A stretch of 64,000 nucleotides of DNA from Sparassis latifolia (Eukaryota > Basidiomycota > Agaricomycetes > Polyporales > Sparassidaceae): positions 1,426,001-1,490,000 of the forward strand of contig CM031555.1 in the NCBI GenBank assembly GCA_018466975.1, read 5' to 3'. Below the pieces are notes generated by a model. It was not told the DNA's origin, searched no databases, and saw only the letters and a program-made list of their open reading frames with translations. This document shows positions 46,575-58,405 of this stretch, piece after piece. Positions within the stretch are counted from its first letter, which is position 1; each line of letters begins with the position of its first letter. The position numbers and the translations under genes are program-made.

Positions 46575-47483
46575 CACTGGAGGCAAAAGTGGATGTTCTG
46601 CCTTGGAACAGTGTCTGAACATCCAAGGAACAGATTACATTTTTGGACATGTCACATGTTCTGAACATGGTAAGGAACATCTAATATGTCTCGCACAATG
46701 TTCCATTGGAGAGCATGCTGGAGACATGTTGCATGTACCATTCTGGAACATATAATATGTCTCACACAATGTCTCATTGGAGAATGTCCTGCAGACTTGC
46801 TGCATGTTTCATTCTGGAACATTTATCATTTTGCTACTATATTCTGGGCTTATCTCTTGATGCAATATGCTCTGTATAATAAGGATTTCCCATGGCCAAA
46901 CACATTACATTTCTGGCTGCCGTTAATCTTCAGAACATTGTGAGAAGATGTTAAGTGCTCCTACTCCAAACATACAAGATGTCCTGGGCACCAAGAACAT
47001 TTGCAGTACATGTATAATTTTAGTATAATTTTAGTATGTATCATACATGTACTGCAGATGTTCTTGGTGGTCAGAAGATCTTGTATGTTTGGAGTAGGAG
47101 CACTTAACATCTTCTCACAATGTTCTGAAGATTAATGGCAGCCAGAAATGTAATGTGTTTGGCCATGAGAAATCCTTATTATACAGAGCATATTGCATCA
47201 AGAGATAAGCCCAGAATATAGTAGCAAAATGATAAATGTTCCAGAATGAAACATGCAGCAAGTCTGCAGGACATTCTCCAATGAGACATTGTGTGAGACA
47301 TATTATATGTTCCAGAATGGTACATGCAACATGTCTCCAGCATGCTCTCCAATAGAACATTGTGCGAGACATATTAGATGTTCCTTATCATGTTCAGAGC
47401 ATGTGACATGTCCAAAAACGTAATCTGTTCCTTGGATGTTCAGACACTGTCCCAAGGCAGAACATCCACTTTTGCCCCCAGTG
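46575..47483. mobile_element. Foldback (snap-back) element with 441-bp inverted arms
   Basis: Left arm 46575-47015 and right arm 47043-47483 are inverted copies separated by a 27-bp AT-rich loop. By eye I count 13 differences in 441 positions (about 97 percent identity) and no indels; 11 are transitions. Ends read CACTGG(A/G)GGCAAAAGTGGATG. TAT flanks both sides (46572-46574 and 47484-47486), a likely 3-bp target duplication. Each arm holds an 85-codon open frame in opposite orientation, with no similarity to transposases, so it is non-autonomous. It lies between RFA2 (198 bp from its start) and the 3' end of MDM20 (87 bp away). Confidence 0.9.
46683..46822. repeat. Diverged tandem repeat inside the foldback left arm
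   Basis: Two 69-bp units (46683-46751 and 46754-46822), both beginning AATATGTCTC and ending CATTCTGGAACAT, separated by two bases. They are about 80 percent identical and are mirrored in the right arm, so the duplication predates formation of the hairpin. Confidence 0.8.
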
Positions 47484-47569
47484 TATGTAGGATTATAGAT
47501 CTGAGCTGGGATGTAGCTACGCCGGATATTTAAGAGGTATGAGGGCTCAATACCCAATATTAATACCTC

Positions 47570-50500
47570 TCAAACATGATTTTTGCAGACCCGGATGATG
47601 CCTTTGCCAACGCCCTCCAGTATCTGCTTGCGAGCATCCCCTACTTTTTTCGATACTCCGGACACAAAGTCGTGATCAAGCTGTACACAATTCGGTAAGT
47701 GCTGCAAGAAGGCACCTTAAATGAAAGAAATTTTACCTCAGAGGGACCCCAGACAGGCTTGCATGCATCTACAAAGGCCTTTCTACCCTCGACTGTGGCA
47801 TCCGTGTCGCCTAGCTTGATGAGCGACGCAGACATCTCACTCAGCACTGCGGCAGCTTTTATGCGGATATCCTTGAAACTTTGCACCATCTGGTACAAGG
47901 CCCGGTCGATCATAAGCCCAATACCATAACATATACCAGAACGTACCGCCCCTAGTTTATTCATCTTCACGACGGAAGCCGGTTTAAATCGTTGCGTTTC
48001 AATGGTAAGAAGGATCAATGCCTGGCCAACGGTTAAAAATCGCATTCAACCTTGCCATTGCTCAGACACACCTCTTGTGTCAGGGTGGCTACATGAAGGA
48101 CCTCGTAAGGTAGACGCTTGCCTTCTATAACCTCCCTGAAGCGGGCAGCCATGTCTATCAGGAAGTCAGTATGAGATGAGTAAGCATAACACCGCAGGTG
48201 CGCACCATCGAAGAACTTTGTTACAAGCTCTGGAGGTTCTGTGGCAGCAGGAGGATCCTCTTCCTTCTTCGTGTGTCCATTTGCAGCGTCGCCTTTGGGA
48301 GGAAGCTCGACACCCTTGAGAGGATGACCTGTCTTCAGCTCGGTCTGCTTGGCCGCTTCCGCAAGGACCGCAGAAGGCGGTGGCCGGATGTAATCATGGT
48401 AAGGGGCAAGCCAATCTCCCAAAACAGCAGCAAATTCAAGGAACGTCAGCTCGTCAGGGGTCAACTGTGAAAAGAGATGACAATCAGGTGAAGGTTTTCA
48501 GCCATAGATCGCCTGTTGCACCTCATCCAGTTCCTCCTGCTTCCTCCTGACTAGCCTCTCTTTCAGCGGGAGCTTGTTTTCGGGATCAATACTTGGTTTC
48601 GGACGATCACCGATCAACAGTTTGTCCTCGACCGAGTCATCGAGATCGCTGGCGAGTTGTAGCGCTCTGATGTAGATTTTCAAGAAAACCCACAACCAAC
48701 CCAGCTAAACGTCATGCGGAGTGAGTAGTAGGACGATGAACGGGTTCGTGGACATACTCCTGGTAACCTGTCAAACAGCAGGGTTTGTTGGTCAAAGGAT
48801 GGGTGGCAACGCGGTTGGTAGTTGGGGAGAATGCTGAGATCCCGGTTGTCGTGGTGGACTATGAGACAAATTCACTTTAGGAGAAACGTCGTATCTCGGA
48901 AGATATATCACGCACAGCGGTCGAAGATGAATTTCAGCTCGATGAGCTCCATGTCAATAAGGTCGGAATTTACTTGCTCATGAGCTAGTCGCATCCGGAC
49001 ATGTTCGACCTTGATGAGGTCTCGCTGCAGAGAATTGTCGAGTCGATCCTCGAAGAGGATGAACTCTGGGATCTGCACATCCTGAGTCAACCAGAGCAAC
49101 ACATCAGACTATGTAGAGGCGTACTTGCGTGTATTTCTCTGCGTTGAATGCTCGCACGATAAATTCCGCAGTCTGTAAGCGAATGTGTCAATCACATACG
49201 TGGAAACAATGTAGAGCCCAAACCTCTTGAGAGTTGTTTAGATAGATCTGACTCGATTCAAGACACTCAGACGAGTACGTCAGATCCCCAATAGACGACA
49301 ATGAGAATATAGAGGCTCGCGACAAGATGAAGTGCGAAAGTGTATCGCATTGAACTTGCTTCACATTCACCGCCCTGTATTGCTCCAGAGCCAAGGACGG
49401 CGCACCTATCCGGGGAGACATAAATGACACTCCCAAAGTTCTGGATTAGGCTGCCCTGCTCACCCAACAGTCTGTATATGCGGACGAGTGATAATCGCAG
49501 TGGGTACGAGTCTTTGCTCCGACCAATCGCGTATTCCAATACTGCAGCTGCCTGATACAAAAACGCCACCTGACTGGTGGATTTCCACAAGTCAACATAG
49601 ACGTGGCTAGCAAGAACAGCAATATCATCTGCTGGTTGCCTCTCAGTATCTGGGAAATCTTTCCCAAATTTGAGAGCATCAAGGTACACATGAAGGTACT
49701 GCTGCGCACGAGCAGCTTCCAACTCCGGGGTCAATTGAGCTCCACAGAGGTTGTAGCGTGCCAATTTTTGGGCATTGATATAGCGGGATAGATCCGAGAG
49801 CGTGTCCTGTTGGGAGTCATTAACATAGCGAGAGCTGTAGAGTAAAATATGACGAACCATGGAAGTTTGAGACTCTAAGAACGATGTCCACGCCGAAAGA
49901 TCGTCACCTTCCAATTCGACGTATGTCCTCAGATCTTCATAGCAGCAACCTTTGTCACCGAATTGCTGAAAGTACTGCTTCAGGAGGTTTAATAGTTCAG
50001 AGGGTTCTTTAGACGGATGTGAGATCGTGAGTGGCCAATATTTGTAAATGGAGGGATAACCTTGTGATAGACCGTGCATTCTCGCCCGCCTCTCCAATTC
50101 CAGCAACGCCAAGGGACCGGAGCGATCATGCAGACCATCTTGCTCCGCCACCTGAGTGAAAAATTCTCGAGTCTTGGAGATTTCTTCCGCACATGCAGCC
50201 CTAGTAGTATCGTTATCTGAAAGTTCGGAGGTCACGTCCCAGAATGTAGCATCTAACACAGCCAGGAATTCGAGCCAGTTGCGGACCCTCGTGACACAGA
50301 CAACACTCAGAGTCAGCAAATTGTTCGATCAAGCCATGACCATACTCACTTCGCGTCTGTAATTCGCTCCTTCGCCCGAGCTCCCTCCTCCTTGCATAGA
50401 CCTTTCGCCTTCCAGACTTCTCGCCGCAATTCGTCACATGCTAGACTGACTGAGCAGACGGCCTTGCCGGCCTCGTGTTCAAGCATTGTATACGCATCAT

Positions 50501-51394
50501 CATACAGCTTCAGCTCCCGTAGAACAACTAGGTGAAGATAGAACCGGTCTGAGCTGTAGTAAGAGGGAGTGGTTGATGATGTGAGCAACCTGTGGGCGAG
50601 CTTGTAGAGAACGTCGCGGAAGTTCGGTGGGGTGGCAGGATCATTTGCCTGCAACGCAGCAAAAGTCAATGCCATCCAAAGATCAAGTTTAAAAAGGGAG
50701 ATTCACCTGGAGCACAGCGCTCATCACACTCCAATACAGGTAGTGGTCATCGTGAAACTGCTTGTGCATTTTGGTTGCAATCTGCGCGGACGAGTGCATC
50801 GTTCAAGATCACCGAAGAAGGAACATCGCGAAGTCACAACATTGGTGAGATACTGTACCTGTTGTGCTGCTTTCCAGTTCCCGATCCGCACGTTCGCAAA
50901 GAACGTCTGAGAGCCCAGTTCTTCGTTATTGGGTTGCTGCTTGTACGCCTCCTCGTACATTGTTACCATGTCCGTGTCTGATCTACCAAGTAGGCATTCA
51001 GTAATACGGCGGAGATTCCATGCGCTTACGTCGACCTAGTCCACGTAACACGTGCATCATGGCAGTTAATGTTGCCACATCTGCTGGCCTTGCCGCTAGG
51101 ATCTCATCGCAGAGCAAGAGCGACTCTTCTACTTTCTGTGACCGAACCAGAGCGAGAGCCTTGAGAGCCTGTGCGGCCTAGTGAGCTACCGCGTTGTTGG
51201 ACAAGAGGGTGATCGTACCTTGACGAGTTCAATCTTGGGCTGCTTTTTCAAAACCTTGTTACATGCTAGGATAGCAAACTTATTTGAACCAGTGTCAAGG
51301 GCCTCTGACGGAGATGCTGAGTGACAATATGTATCCTTGCAGCAGGAGACTCACCATAAATGGCACGAATCTGGCGATCTAGGTCGGCCGACAT
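47570..51394 (-). CDS. MDM20: NatB auxiliary subunit Mdm20/Naa25
   Basis: TPR-repeat subunit that anchors the Nat3 catalytic subunit to ribosomes for N-terminal acetylation of Met-Asp/Glu/Asn proteins, including actin and tropomyosin. The start at 51394 gives MSADLDRQIRAIYDALDTGS, then NKFAILACNKVLKKQPKIEL and repeated helical hairpins (ALALVRSQKVEESLLLCDEI; MVTMYEEAYKQQPNNEELGS; RIGNWKAAQQIATKMHKQF). The middle has RNWLEFLAVLDATFWDVTS, GYPSIYKYWPL and LRTYVELEGDDLSAWTSFLE, then QLYRLLG-type helices to a C-tail ending GIIRVCKNHV. Many introns. The 3' end lies 87 bp from the foldback element. It diverges from the small gene at 51553. Confidence 0.85.
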
Positions 51395-51552
51395 CAAGAA
51401 GGGACGCTGGCCAGGACTGATAACGAGAGACTACGAAGTAGAGGCCTGTTCAAGCCAAGCGACTGAGCCTTATACTCGCGTGTCGGAAATTTTTGGCAGA
51501 CTGCGAGTCGGCGGCGGGAAAGCAAGTACACGGTCGAGCGTCACGGGACGGA

Positions 51553-52055
51553 ATGGCACGTAGAATGCCGAGTCCGACCTTCCTGAGTTCTCCGGTCGCA
51601 TCCTTCAGCGTTTCCCACTCTCGGAACACGCTGTTTGCGACGGTGGGCGTGAAGGCTTGGTGAGGTCGCAGTGGTTTTAGCGCACTGCTGGGAGACTAGT
51701 ACTGACAGAAGCGGGACTACTTGCAGGTCAATTTCACCTCTGACGCGCGTGGCGATCCACAAGTTGTGTATGGCGCCCGCGCTCCTTTCGCGGTGAGGAT
51801 GCTTTCCTTCGAAGCATTGACCCAACAGCTGATGCAGGCCATAGCACCCTTGACCCTTTCCTTGGAGTCTTCACTGGAGTGTTCGCTTACTATCTGCACG
51901 AGACAAATCCCCGTTCTGCCGTTCCTCGGGATGATAGACTGGTGGAACTTATGAAGTGGAAGTGGTCAAAACGGAAGCGGGAGCGGGAGATGCACTTGGC
52001 GAATGATGACGATACTGTCTTGACTGCAGTCAGTGCAAATCTCGAGAAGGAATGA
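51553..52055 (+). CDS. Small predicted mitochondrial membrane protein, unknown function
   Basis: The first exon encodes MARRMPSPTFLSSPVASFSV and GVKA, an Arg/Ser-rich, acid-free start suited to mitochondrial import. One or two introns follow (donor GTGAGG near 51659). The last exon reads RSFRGEDAFLRSIDPTADAG, then a hydrophobic segment (FLGVFTGVFAYYLHETNPRS) and a very basic stretch (VELMKWKWSKRKREREMHLA), ending SANLEKE. The exon join is uncertain; an acceptor near 51763 would keep the frame. I do not recognise the family. Its start is 158 bp from the divergent MDM20 start. It is convergent with the PAC3-like gene. Confidence 0.5.
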
Positions 52056-52145
52056 GGTACGCTTGTCCTATAATGCCCTATCAATTTCAGCCTCAAACGC
52101 GTGCTTTACAAGTCCAGCTGCTCAATTTCCGGGAACCGACGCTGC

Positions 52146-52681
52146 TCACTGGCGTCGTAAAAGATCTCTGACCATATCCATCACCCCATGGAACACTTCC
52201 CTCTCGTGTTCAGTAAGCCCATCATCCTCTGTCTCAGCCGTGTTGTGCAGAGCGATCCCGACCACAACTCCCCGCCGATCACCTTGTAGCAAGTTGCCGG
52301 CTTCTTCCGCCCATAAGACTGTTGCGATCTGAGAGGCATACAGAGAGTACAGCGTGTGAAGGCGGTCAGAAGGAGCATTTCCGAGGAGTGGGGTTAGTTG
52401 GATGGAAGTCGGCGGTACTGGAAGAGGTGTGACATTCGGCTGCAATGGGTTTGGAGGAGGAGCTGGGAGCAACGGCGCCGTCGGAGGGATCGTCGCTTGT
52501 ATCTTGTGATGTCAGCAAATTCGGTCTCAAGTCTCTTTGATCCAATGCACTGGCAACATACCAGATTCCCCACTTTACCTAGTTGCGTTACCAGAACGAG
52601 GGTACGGTCTGCGTAGGTCTGCAAGAGAACCTCTGTTGGTATCCCATCAAGAACTCTGAACGCTTGACCTGATGGTGGCAT
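52146..52681 (-). CDS. Proteasome assembly chaperone 3-like protein
   Basis: Two exons, 52562-52681 and 52146-52502, joined across a 59-nt intron, give 158 residues. The protein reads MPPSGQAFRVLDGIPTEVLL and TYADRTLVLVTQLGKVGNLI, a Pro-rich linker (PPTAPLLPAPPPNPLQPNVT), and helices from LLGNAPSDRLHTLYSLYASQ to MDMVRDLLRRQ. The pattern GIPTEV...ADR.LV.VTQLGK.G is what I recall for PSMG3/PAC3, a chaperone of 20S alpha-ring assembly. The family call is from that block and size only. The start lies next to, or inside, the 3' end of the doubtful gene upstream. Confidence 0.55.
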
Positions 52682-53200
52682 GTTCTACAACAAGTGGGCG
52701 GTCTGATATTCTGGAGAAAAAGTGACAATAAATGCCGATTTGAGGCCCTACCACGGAAGGAGGTGGTGGGAGATGACCGTGCTTGTCACAACAGGCGCCC
52801 ACTCTGGCACCCATCACAAGCCTTTCAATGGTGGTATTCAATCTCTCTAAGTCGTCTTTGTTGTATATCGTTCCAGCCAACTGCCACTAAGTGAGTCGTT
52901 TGCGTCTGGAGAAGGTTGACAATATTTCGACGTAGTTCAGTGAGTTAATGCCCTACAATAGTTCATGTGGGCCGTGTGACTCAACTGGCAATCTACAGCA
53001 ATCGAGACTGCAGAGCGGGGATACTTACTTCGTACGAGACACCATTGACTGTGGCATCGTATTCCAGCTGACTCGATGCGCAGTGTTGTCCCACTTCTTG
53101 AAGATTAAAATGGTTGGGATGCACGAAACGAAATTGTCCAAGGGCAAAGCAAGGGAGGATATCCACTGGCAGTTGGGTTGGTGGGACCTTTGTCGCTCAT
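52647..53200 (-). CDS. Doubtful small gene antisense to MED16 exon 1
   Basis: Two GT-AG introns join three minus-strand exons into one frame: MSDKGPTNPTA (from 53200), then KVGQHCASSQLEYDATVNGV and SYE, then WQLAGTIYNKDDLERLNTTI and ERLVMGARVGACCDKHGHLP. The reading is smooth and looks protein-like, with an amphipathic helix at DDLERLNTTIERLV, but I cannot name a family. The first exon overlaps exon 1 of MED16 on the other strand, and the open frame runs 35 bp into the PAC3-like start. Either the true 3' end is spliced differently or this is not a gene. Confidence 0.35.
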
Positions 53201-56200
53201 CAGAAAGACCACGAAGGTTAGTGGCCCTAACAATCGTCTGGAACATATTTCCTGAATCGTGAAAGATGTGTGTAGCCCTCTTGTATGGTCAAAGTCTTCG
53301 CTGATTTTCACCGCCCATCCTTCTCAGCCTTTGGTCCTTGCGAGTCATTTCCCATCATCTAAACAGTTCATCGTGCCCTCTCCGTCGCCTGTAGCATCTT
53401 CGCCCGCGTCCTACGAGCCCCCCACTATTATCTCGGTCTCGCCTACTGACGATTGGTTGTTTGCCTACTTCCCTGGCCGGGGCGGTGATGGAGCGGGATG
53501 TCTTTGGAAAAGGGGTCCTCAGCTAGACAGCTGGGTTGTCCGAGAGTGGTGGAGCTTTGCAGTCGGCGCCGGAGTCGTCGCCGCCGATTGGACAAGTGGC
53601 CATCGAGAGGTAAGTATTTCTCATTACACTTGTTGACAACTTCAATAATCCCCTAGTGGGTGGTGACGGATTCAGGGTCTTCCGTTCGGCTACCTCCACG
53701 CGGGCCAGTCACTTCAGTGTCCAACCCGACCTTGCTGCTGATCACCCAAAGTCATCAAATCAATATTTGCTGCCTACCTCCCTCAGTACCATCCATGAAG
53801 ATTCTGAGGGGTTCTCTATTGCAGTACAGTGCTTTCACGGAGTCTCAATCTTCCGTGGCAGAAACTTCTTATACTGGGCCAGGGCCAGGGGGCGTGAGCC
53901 TATGTACGGATTCTGCTATTGGCTTGAGCTATGACAGTACGTGCATATGAGATTCCCTAAGACGCGTTAATGAACAGCGTTCCACTGCCAGAGCCTTTTA
54001 TCATAGTTGCTATGCGCTCTCGTCTGCTCCCGTCATACAGTCCCACTCAAGCGCCATACAGCTCTATGGATATTGACCTCTCACTGGATATCACTGATAG
54101 TGGCATACTATTAGAAGCAATTCTTCCTCCTGAAGGGGAGCTATGGGGAGAGGAGTCCGTGATCCGCCTGTGCAAAGTTTCGCTGGATTTAAGGGCGATG
54201 GGTCTGAGTATGTAGACAAGTGATCTCGCCGACTCTACGCTAACAATGATGACTGCAGCTGTGATGATAGAACCGCTCCCACCCATCACTGGTGCTGGCT
54301 CGCATCTTACAGATCTCGCTTTTCTGAGCGTGCCATCCACACAACCTGATATCGTCCCCGTGGAAGTAACCGCAGGTGCACGTCAGGATCTGTACCTTAC
54401 GGCAAGTTTTATCGACCCGGGAGACTGTAGGTATTATCTCTCGACCATCTTGCATTTCTGGTGTATCTCCATTATAATGCTCGCTAATTACGCGCCGCAG
54501 ATAGTTCGATGCCAAAGACGGAGCTTGTCTTGTACACCTTCACTGCGACAGATCAACCTACCGGCAGCGGTGGCTCGAGTCAAGTAAGTTCACATCTGCT
54601 GACTCCACAAGAGGAGTATTCTCATAGCGAGTAGGCGGCACACGCCGAAGCGAAACGCGTATTTGATGATGGATTCCTCAGTTTCATTCTACCTTGCACC
54701 CCAAGGGGTACACTGTTGGCAGGCTTCATGGATCCTGTAGGTGCAATATCGCACAAGAGGTCCCAGGCGAAGGAGGTTTGCGTGGGGAGGATCACGGCTT
54801 TGAAGTTGTAAGTCTTCCATAACATTTTGAGCCACCCGTCTCATTTAATTGCTTCTTTAGGCCTGATCTTTCCGACTTAGCAAATCGTCCAATGATGTCA
54901 GCTATAGCGGATGTCGGACGCGATGGTGGGTAGTCTCACCGCACTGTCAATTGCAGCAGCAATGAGATTTCTTCGTCTATGCCAGTACCTGTCAACGCTG
55001 CCATTTCACCCAATTCGGTGCTCTTATGCACCCTTCCCTCATCCTCGTTCCTAGGCACTCCGGTGTCTATTCACTCTTTACCACCGTATCTTCCTCCGAC
55101 AGCCTCTCAGAGCAAGACTGCTCCAAGCATTCTTGGGTTGACATCCGATCTAGAACTTCCAAGTTGCATTGTTGCATCGATCCGCTCGAGAAAGTCACCG
55201 TCCGATATTATTCACAGCCTGTCGACATCATTGGCTTCTGTCGATATGTTGTCGAGTACGTTGCATGGTGCCGCATCGATTCTTGACTCCGATTCGTTTG
55301 GATTGTCTGAGATGTGGCTGAAGGACACGTTTGGCATTGCTACTGAAGTCTATCTGTACGAATTTCTCTGCTGTGAAACATGGTTGTCGTCTGATTAATT
55401 ACTGTGTTCACTTGCAGTACGAAGTCGCGTCGCACCAACGTAGATGCAGAGAAGATAGACCTGATTGCTCGCTGGAAGGCTGCGCACGACGCATGCTCAT
55501 TGACAGCTTGTTGCAGTGCGTTCGAAGAATGTCAGGAGCTTGTAGGTTATGACCTTGGTAACCATCCCTCGTCAGAATTTGTATGGAATGTCGCTAACTG
55601 TTTTTACAGATGCTGTGTGGCATCTGGTTGGCCTCTCCAGCTGGCTCATCGAATTCACGGAGAGCTTACTGAAGGAGTGTGTACTGGCTGGCGATGACTT
55701 GTTGTCGTCCGGCGCAGTGAAAGATGAGCCAGGGAATGGAACTTGTGAGTCTCTCTATACGTGCGAAAACCCACGCCCAGTAATTGACGAGAAACATCCA
55801 GCATATTCGAAGTCAACATTTGGTCCGCCAATGTTTCTACATCTCGTTCACCCGTACTGCCTCAACAAGTTGCATGCCGCTCTCGCTCATGTAAAGCGAT
55901 TTCGGGACCATGTAGCAAGTCTGCCCGCCGGCGGGGAAAATGCACAGATTGCAAAAGAAGTCCTCATGGATGTTGTGGACGATGCTGGGCTTGATTTGGC
56001 AGCGTTTGTTCGAGTACTCTCCGAGGTCATCCAGGAAGCTAACCATATGGACGGTGAGAGTGAATGATAGTTCAGCTTGGGACATATAAGCTAATTTTGA
56101 CATTTGAGCCGACGCCCTTCGGAGAAGCCTGGCAGATTGCCGTCCCGCATCGTCGCTGATTCCTCACCTACGCAAGATTGTGCGAAGGATCCTGGACTCC

Positions 56201-56494
56201 AATGTAATTGACCGGCCTCGTCTTTTCCTGAAGCCCACAGACCTCGTGGATGGGGTCGCGCGTGCCTCCGTTTCTGAGCGGCAATACAAGGGTAAGGACA
56301 GAGATGTGGTCACGAAGGGCGTGCTGCCCCACAATCGAGTTGGCGCAGTCTGTCTGCGTTGCGGAGGAAAGTCTGAAGTTCCAAGTGCAGAGCCTTTTGT
56401 AGACGCCTCTGTGCCGTGGAGAGTTTGGGAACAAGGTTGGACTGTCTGCATATGTGGTGGGTCGTGGTTGAGGACAACATTGGGACATGCGTAG
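53110..56494 (+). CDS. med16: Mediator complex subunit 16 (Sin4-like)
   Basis: Tail-module subunit of Mediator in RNA polymerase II transcription. The main frame from 53276 has no Met for over 120 codons, so a first exon at 53110-53216 is needed. It gives MVGMHETKLSKGKAREDIHW and QLGWWDLCRSSERPRS, spliced to PLVWSKSSLIFTAHPSQPLV. Beta-propeller-like blocks follow (PTIISVSPTDDWLFAYFPG; GCLWKRG; VVTDSGSSVRLPPRGPVTSV), then a helical region (DAVWHLVGLSSWLIEFTESL; LHLVHPYCLNKLHAALAHVK). The C-terminus has two Cys pairs (VGAVCLRCGGKSEVP; GWTVCICGGSWL), matching the Med16 zinc-ribbon-like end. About a dozen introns. Confidence 0.75.
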
Positions 56495-56693
56495 GGTTTT
56501 TGCATGTATGCGAACATATTTTTAGAGCACTAAGGTGTTTTCGCCGTCTCCGTCAAGTGAGTTGCGTTGTATGTTGCTAAATAGGTAATAGTAGGCGTGG
56601 GAAATCGGAGTAGAACTGCATAGCAGCTCAAGCCACCGAGAGCTTGCGCTCGTGCACGAACGTTCCATGCACGCCCCGCCTCAACATCCGCCA

Positions 56694-57951
56694 ATGGCCC
56701 CCTCAACTACGTGTGTACTCCTGGTCTCTCTCATATGTTAGTGCGCTGATCAGTTTCCTCTCATGTGTGTAGTGTACCGACAGTCTCGGTCTGTCTTTCT
56801 GGTGTAGCCTCGGCGTACTAGTGAACTTCTGACTTTTGTTGTACTTTGGATCATATAGGACATCGAAGTCCCAGAGACTCTCCTCAAGAAACGCAAGCAA
56901 AACGAAAAAGCTCGTGAGGAGCGCTTGGTGGCCGCAACTGCAGCGCGTAAGGTAGGTATTGCTTACCCCAAGCGTTTCCGTCTGGACTTCACATTTCATG
57001 ATGCATACTACTTCTTTCGGCTAGTGGGGACGATGTTTTCGCCATGTTGCCTGAAACAACCATCTTTCGGGACTGATCTTTCGAACCAAATTCACTCAAT
57101 ATTTCAGTTTATCTGGCCGCGTTTGCTGATACAATGATTCGGATCTTCAGGCTGCCAAGGCGAAGCGTAAGGTCATCTTCAAGCGCGCTGAGGCCTATGT
57201 GAAGGAGTATCTTACTCAGGAGAAGGAGGAGATCCGCTTCAAGCGGGCTGCGCGCGCCGTGGGTGACTTCTACGTACCTGCACAGGCGAAGGTATACTTC
57301 GTCATCCGTATCCGGGGGTCAGTGGCTATCTGCGTGTTTTGTGTGAGAAGTTCATCCTCAATTTTGTGTTTTAGTATCAACGAAATTGCGCCAAAGCCTC
57401 GCAAAATCATGCAGCTCCTCCGTCTCCTCCAGATTAACAACGGTGTGTTTGTCAAAGTCACGAAGGCGACCGAACAGATGCTCCGTCTGATTGAGCCGTA
57501 CGTTGCATATGGGTAGGTGTGATTTTCTATGCTTTGGTTCGAGTGCTCGCTCATGCGATGCGGTTGACAGGGAGCCAAATTTGAAGTCCGTGCGTGAGCT
57601 GATCTACAAGCGCGGATACGGCAAGGTCAATAAGCAGCGCATTCCCCTCGCCAACAACGGTGTCATCGAGGAGTCGCTCGGCAAATATGACATCCTGTCA
57701 GTAGAAGATCTCGTCCATGAGATCTTAACTGCTGGCCCAAACTTTAAGCAGGTGCGTTGAGCCGTTCCGTCTAGTGTGGTTTTCATGGCCGATGGTGCTT
57801 TATGACGCAGGCGTCGAACTTCCTGTGGCCCTTCAAGCTCTCTAACCCCACCGGTGGTTGGAGGACACGCAAGTTCAAGCATTACGTCCAGGGTGGTGAC
57901 TTTGGTAACCGGGAGGAGAACATCAACAAGCTCATCCGACAGATGAACTAA
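56694..57951 (+). CDS. RPL7: 60S ribosomal protein L7 (uL30)
   Basis: Large-subunit protein. ATG at 56694 (MAPSTT) is followed by intron(s) whose exact joins I could not fix. Then [20 protein letters not shown] and VAATAARK, a 199-nt intron (56952-57150), [60 protein letters not shown] and [20 protein letters not shown]. Next are [40 protein letters not shown] and [20 protein letters not shown], with the end at NKLIRQMN. All blocks are strongly conserved uL30. Several introns, as usual for fungal ribosomal protein genes. The long second intron is a candidate snoRNA host. Confidence 0.94.
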
Positions 57952-58405
57952 GGTGCTGCTTGTGTTGATGCGGTTTGGCGCGCTTCGGGCAGTGGTGGTT
58001 CTATGCGGGAGCAAGTCCAGCATGCGATATGTCACTAATCGTTATCACTCATCTGTATGCCGTTTATGATTATCCCGTAGCAAGACAGTGATTTGAGGAG
58101 CATGTATTTCTTGCATGAATTCCGTGTGCAGTCGAAGCGTCACTTTGCCGTCGTCGCCGAATCACACTGCCCGGGGGCACTAGGTGACCACATAGTCGTT
58201 TTGCGCGTGAGGAAAAGGTGTGGGCAGGCGGCTTCGACAGACTACTTCTTCTGGTCCACGGTGATCTTGCTTCACGCTCCCGCCATACTCAACTTAGCAT
58301 ATGTGATTTAGATTTGACACTTATTACAAGCAGCCTCTCAAGATCTCATGTCTTACCATAAACATCTAGAAGATAATTGTTTCTTAGAGCGTTAGCGCCA
58401 TAGAA
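57952..58405. other. Intergenic: RPL7 3' flank and promoter of the next gene
   Basis: 454 bases between tandem plus-strand genes. A short plus frame at 58093-58311 shows no similarity. Nothing else seen. Confidence 0.45.

Noticed and set aside
46686..46943. 85-codon open frame, repeated in inverse at 47115-47372
   Set aside because: Both are mirror images within the foldback arms and cover the non-coding tandem units; no similarity to a protein family.
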